Shown here piece by piece: positions 60,717 to 64,000 of a DNA stretch of 64,000 nt (positions are counted from its first letter, which is position 1; each line of letters opens with the position of its first letter). Below the pieces are notes generated by a model, which saw only the letters and a list, made by a program, of their open reading frames with translations, was not told the origin of the DNA and made no database searches. Location: positions 99,794 to 163,793 of the forward strand of contig JABLXZ010000001.1 of assembly GCA_013177935.1 (NCBI GenBank). Reading direction: 5' to 3'. This DNA comes from a candidate division WOR-3 bacterium (lineage in GTDB: Bacteria > Hydrothermota > Tepidihabitantia > Tepidihabitantales > Tepidihabitantaceae). The position numbers and the translations under genes are program-made.

Positions 60717-61833
60717 TGCGATTGTAATTGGTGGTGGAATTATCGGTGCCGCCACCGGTTATTATCTTGCGAAGCGAGGGCTAAAAGTTTTCATTCTTGA
60801 GCGCAAGTTTCCCTGCGCCGGTTCAACAGGCCGGTGTATTGGTGGTATCAGGGCACAGTTTACCCACGATTTGACAATTCGGGTGATGCTGAAAAGTATT
60901 AAGATGTTTCAAGAACTGCATGAGGAGCTTGGGACCGATGTTGAGTGGTATGCAGGTGGGTATCTGTTTCTCGCCTTTGATGAAGCCCGTAAGAAATCAT
61001 TTGAGCAAGCCATAGAAATACAAAGAAGATATGGGCTTAAAGTCGATTTCATTTCAGCTGATGATTGTGGTCGAATCGTCCCCGGATTGAATCGAGAAGG
61101 ATTATTGGGTGGTGCCTGGTGTCCAACGGATGGACAGGCAAATCCATTTAAGGTTACCTATGGCTATCTTGAAGGGGTCAAACGCCTTAATGGCCAGGTT
61201 TTCGTTAATGCCGATGTGAAGAAGATTAATCTTTCTGGTACGCGGGTTGTTTCGGTGGAAACGGCGAATGGAGATGAGTTTTTCTCTCCCATTGTGTTGA
61301 ACGCGGCTGGTCCATGGGCAAGTGAGATTGGCAAACTCGCCGGTATTGAGATTCCGGTGAAACCGGACCGGCATGAGGCGCTGGTTACTGAAGCGATTGA
61401 GCGGTGTTTAGAGCCGATGCTGGTTGATTACCGTGCGGACGGGTGTTACTTTGTTCAGCACTACGGAACCGGCCACTTTATTGGTTGTTATACCCCGGTG
61501 CCGATTGTTCCGGGAGATAGTGTCGATGCCTCTGATGAGTTCATCACCGAAATGCCACGGCGGATGGTACGGCTCCTTCCCAAACTCGCATCAGTAAAAG
61601 TGCTCCGGCATTGGGCAGGTTCTTATGAGATGAGCCCGGATGGTAATCCAATCTGCGGGAAGACGCCGGTAGAGGGTTTTTATGTGTCAGCCGGGATGAG
61701 CGGGCACGGTTTTATGTTCGGTCCGGCACTTGGTGAGTTGATGGCAGAATTGATTACCACCGGCGAATCATCAATTGACCTTTCAGAGTTTCGGCTCGAC
61801 CGGGAGTGGAGCAAAGCCGAAGCGATGAAATAA
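60697..61833 (+). CDS. FAD-dependent amino-acid oxidoreductase (sarcosine oxidase beta-like)
   Basis: The 378-residue protein belongs to the DAO family. It has the FAD-binding DAIVIGGGIIGAATGYYLAKRGLKVFILER at the N-terminus, followed by GSTGRCIGGIRAQF, the usual isoalloxazine contact region. The C-terminal GFYVSAGMSGHGFMFGPALGELMAELI is conserved. With the 4Fe-4S and 2Fe-2S proteins of the same operon it looks like the catalytic beta subunit of a proline, sarcosine or related dehydrogenase; the NADH-oxidase-like alpha subunit is missing. ATG 60697 is preferred over a TTG at 60682. Confidence 0.88.
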   Translation: MSKKSADAIVIGGGIIGAATGYYLAKRGLKVFILERKFPCAGSTGRCIGGIRAQFTHDLTIRVMLKSIKMFQELHEELGTDVEWYAGGYLFLAFDEARKKSFEQAIEIQRRYGLKVDFISADDCGRIVPGLNREGLLGGAWCPTDGQANPFKVTYGYLEGVKRLNGQVFVNADVKKINLSGTRVVSVETANGDEFFSPIVLNAAGPWASEIGKLAGIEIPVKPDRHEALVTEAIERCLEPMLVDYRADGCYFVQHYGTGHFIGCYTPVPIVPGDSVDASDEFITEMPRRMVRLLPKLASVKVLRHWAGSYEMSPDGNPICGKTPVEGFYVSAGMSGHGFMFGPALGELMAELITTGESSIDLSEFRLDREWSKAEAMK

Positions 61834-61899
61834 AACATCCTTTGCCAGCGAACAGGATAATGGGCAACCGGTCGGGATGGGAAGGAGAGTTACAATTTA

Positions 61900-61928
61900 T
61901 TGACGGAAGGGTTGCCGACAAATAATAT
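61900..61928 (+). promoter_or_regulatory. Promoter of tilS-ftsH (leaderless candidate)
   Basis: TTGACG (61900-61905), 17-base spacer, TAATAT (61923-61928). Six bases separate it from the GTG at 61935, so transcription would begin at the start codon. It is the one good promoter here with a 17-base spacer. Confidence 0.45.
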
Positions 61929-61934
61929 CTTTCA

Positions 61935-62921
61935 GTGAAAAGAGTTTCAGTGCTTCATCAGTTTCTTGATACAATTGAGGGGAATCGTTTAGTGGAACCG
62001 GGAGATCGGATACTGGTCGGAATTTCAGGCGGAGCGGATTCCGTTTGTCTTCTCGACCTTTTCCGAGTGGTGGCAAAGAAGTGGCGGCTTGAACTGTTTG
62101 GGGTTCATATCAATCATCAATTGCGGGAGAATGCAGCGCGGGATGAGCGGTTTGTAAAAGAACTCTTGGAGTTATGGGGTATACCGTTAACTTTGGTGCG
62201 GGTTAATGTCACGGGCTATGCACGGCGTTACAAATTGGGGGTTGAGGATGCGGCAAGGCAGTTACGGTACAAAAATTATTACCGGGTAGCAAAAAAACTG
62301 CGTTGCAACCGGGTGGCGCTGGGGCATAATGCGGATGATAATCTTGAAACGATAATCCTCAATCTGGTTCGCGGGGCTGGTTTGCGAGGACTGTCCGGCA
62401 TTCCAATACGAAGGGATATTTTTATCCGGCCGCTTCTAAAAATTGGGCGCGATGCGATTCGCGATTACCTGCGGGCGCGGGAGATAAACTGGGTTGAGGA
62501 TGAGACCAATGAGGATGTAAGATTTCGCCGGAACCTTATTCGGCAGGAGGTTGTGCCGGTCTTGAAGCAATTGAATCCAGCACTGGTTGATACCGTTGCC
62601 CGGAGCGCGGCAATTATTAGCGCCGAGGATAGTTTTCTTGACTTTCTTGCGACCCGGGTGCTGGAGAAAATCGCTCACTCCGAGCAGCGGCAAGTGCTGA
62701 TTGACATTAAGGAGTTTAACAGTTATAATAATGTTTTGAAGCGGCGAATGATAAAAGTTTTAGTTTCGCAGATTGATGCCGATGCCACCGAGCGGCTGAT
62801 TTTTTTAATGGAGCGGGGTAAGGGTGGAAAATATCTACTGCCGGGTGGTACTGAGGTTGAAATCAGGAGAGGTGTTTTAAAAGTGCCGGTGTTCCGGCAA
62901 AGGATTTTTGATGCCGATTAA
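61935..62921 (+). CDS. tilS: tRNA(Ile)-lysidine synthase
   Basis: TilS modifies C34 of tRNA-Ile(CAT) to lysidine so that it reads AUA. The 328-residue protein (GTG start) has the PP-loop SGGADS at residues 31-36 and the family segments [17 protein letters not shown] near residue 57, [11 protein letters not shown] near residue 96 and [11 protein letters not shown] near residue 130. [18 protein letters not shown] lies near residue 197. It is shorter than E. coli TilS (about 430) and seems to lack most of the C-terminal substrate domain, as in many bacteria. ftsH starts inside its last codons. Confidence 0.94.
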   Translation: MKRVSVLHQFLDTIEGNRLVEPGDRILVGISGGADSVCLLDLFRVVAKKWRLELFGVHINHQLRENAARDERFVKELLELWGIPLTLVRVNVTGYARRYKLGVEDAARQLRYKNYYRVAKKLRCNRVALGHNADDNLETIILNLVRGAGLRGLSGIPIRRDIFIRPLLKIGRDAIRDYLRAREINWVEDETNEDVRFRRNLIRQEVVPVLKQLNPALVDTVARSAAIISAEDSFLDFLATRVLEKIAHSEQRQVLIDIKEFNSYNNVLKRRMIKVLVSQIDADATERLIFLMERGKGGKYLLPGGTEVEIRRGVLKVPVFRQRIFDAD

Positions 62922-64000
62922 GCCGTCAGCGAGTAAGGCAATAGGTTCAATTGTTGTCTGGATTTTCATTTTTGTTGCCGCCTGGTTGGTCTGGACAATT
63001 TTTTCCCAGCGTCAGACTGGTGCCGCGCGGATAACTTATACCGAGTTCATCAAGCAGGTTGAGGCGAAGAATGTAGTGCGCGTGGTGCTGACGGAGCAGG
63101 ACATTTCCGGAACACTGCGTACGCCGATTGAGCTCGGTACCGATAAGGGTAAAAGGAGTTTTACCGAGTTTCGAACTACCGTTCCGAAGAATGACCCAGA
63201 ACTCGTTTCCCGGCTTCTGAAGAGCGATGTTTATATCGACGCCCGGGAACGCTCCCAGTGGCCCACGATTCTTATTTCAATTTTGCCCTGGGTGCTGGTG
63301 ATTGGCATCTGGGTGCTTTTTATGCGGCGAATGACATCGGGTCAGGACCGGGCTTTTACTTTTGGCCGTTCCCGGGCACGGTTGGTTACTTCTGACCGAC
63401 CTCAGGTTACATTTCAGGATGTTGCCGGCGTTGAAGAAGCAAAAGAGGAGTTACAGGAGGTAATCGCCTTTCTGAAATCGCCCCAGAAGTTTCAACGGCT
63501 GGGGGGCAGAATTCCTAAGGGGGTACTGCTGGTTGGACCTACCGGTACCGGTAAGACATTGCTTGCCAAAGCGGTGGCGGGCGAAGCCGGGGTACCATTT
63601 CTTTCCATCTCCGGCTCCGATTTTGTTGAGATGTTTGTGGGTGTCGGCGCGGCACGGGTGCGAGACCTGTTTGAACAGGGTAAACGAAATGCTCCCTGTA
63701 TTATCTTTATTGATGAGATTGATGCGGTTGGCAGACAGCGGGGCGCAGGGTTAGGTGGTGGGCATGATGAGCGGGAGCAGACTTTAAATCAACTACTGGT
63801 TGAGATGGATGGATTTGAGGCGGCTGATGGTGTTATCATTATGGCGGCGACGAACCGCCCTGATATTCTTGACCCGGCACTGTTACGGCCCGGAAGGTTT
63901 GACCGCCGGATTGTTGTTGACCTGCCTGATGTTGTGGGTCGTGAGGGGATTTTACAGGTGCATATCCGGAAGATTGCGGTGGCTCCGGATGTTGATGTTA
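62911..64000 (+). CDS. ftsH: ATP-dependent zinc metalloprotease FtsH (partial, 3' end outside)
   Basis: FtsH is a membrane AAA+ protease that removes damaged membrane and some soluble proteins. The first 363 residues are present. Two membrane helices at about 9-26 and 108-130 flank a periplasmic domain, then the AAA module has Walker A GPTGTGKT (about 209-216), Walker [12 protein letters not shown] and the second region of homology [21 protein letters not shown]. Walker A reads GPT where most FtsH proteins have GPP. The zinc site HExGH is beyond the window. It overlaps tilS by 11 bases, the common tilS-ftsH pairing. Confidence 0.96.
   Translation, partial: MPIKPSASKAIGSIVVWIFIFVAAWLVWTIFSQRQTGAARITYTEFIKQVEAKNVVRVVLTEQDISGTLRTPIELGTDKGKRSFTEFRTTVPKNDPELVSRLLKSDVYIDARERSQWPTILISILPWVLVIGIWVLFMRRMTSGQDRAFTFGRSRARLVTSDRPQVTFQDVAGVEEAKEELQEVIAFLKSPQKFQRLGGRIPKGVLLVGPTGTGKTLLAKAVAGEAGVPFLSISGSDFVEMFVGVGAARVRDLFEQGKRNAPCIIFIDEIDAVGRQRGAGLGGGHDEREQTLNQLLVEMDGFEAADGVIIMAATNRPDILDPALLRPGRFDRRIVVDLPDVVGREGILQVHIRKIAVAPDVDV

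Overview
The window looks like chromosome from an uncultured Gram-negative bacterium of the WOR-3 (Stahlbacteria) type or a close relative; this is inferred from gene content, not from a database match. Pointers are the many large secreted proteins ending in FlgD-like / type IX-style C-terminal domains, gingipain-like (C25) proteins, a bacterial V-type ATPase, a two-subunit glycine decarboxylase, a PgsB/PgsC/PgsW set and very tight gene packing. There are two single tRNA genes and no rRNA, insertion sequence or CRISPR array.

Layout. 1-2684: ribosomal genes rpmC(end)-rpsQ-rplN-rplX-rplE-rpsN-rpsH-rplF, where the usual spc order stops. 2737-4918: tRNA-Glu and two convergent fabH paralogues. 5070-8715: gap-pgk-tpiA, then secG-rplU. 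8752-23030: secreted and envelope proteins, a small HTH protein, tRNA-Val, a membrane TPR protein, a lipoprotein plus large barrel-like protein pair, a GspB/PilP-like membrane protein, a secreted protein interrupted by an in-frame TGA, and a C25 peptidase with an intact His/Cys pair. 23375-24382: an XRE-type regulator behind a perfect palindrome. 24479-38829: an apparent 14-kb operon, pgsB-pgsC-pgsW followed by seven secreted or envelope proteins, two of them C25-like without the catalytic His. 38930-45397: mazG, a GyrI-like lipoprotein, four V-ATPase genes (G-like, I, K, E), rfbD and a Nudix gene. 45398-52048 (minus): glycine cleavage operon gcvT-gcvH-gcvPA-DUF6485-gcvPB-110 aa protein-glmL. 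52258: queD. 52596-57020 (minus): nfo, a beta-CASP nuclease, a lipoprotein and a subtilase. 57678-61833: ferredoxin-like protein, SppA with an outer-membrane-like N-terminal part, BFD-like protein and FAD oxidoreductase. 61935-64000: tilS and the start of ftsH.

How the parts fit. Central metabolism (glycolysis, C1 units from glycine, fatty acid initiation, a V-ATPase with a sodium-site signature) is interleaved with a large investment in the cell surface. The strongest candidate for an undescribed system is the pgs operon, which ties a poly-gamma-glutamate-type amide ligase to secreted beta-propellers, an outer-membrane-like protein and two C25-like proteins with altered active sites.

Two signals run across the window. 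Fifteen of the sixteen best promoter candidates have TTGnnn and TAnnnT-type boxes exactly 16 bases apart. Several put the predicted transcript start within a few bases of the start codon, which suggests leaderless or near-leaderless mRNAs. Separately, the TGA at 17913 in an otherwise open 1.9-kb frame is followed, at nearly the spacing of the E. coli fdhF SECIS, by a hairpin with an AGGTCT loop. It may be a selenocysteine site, but a decaying gene explains it equally well or better.
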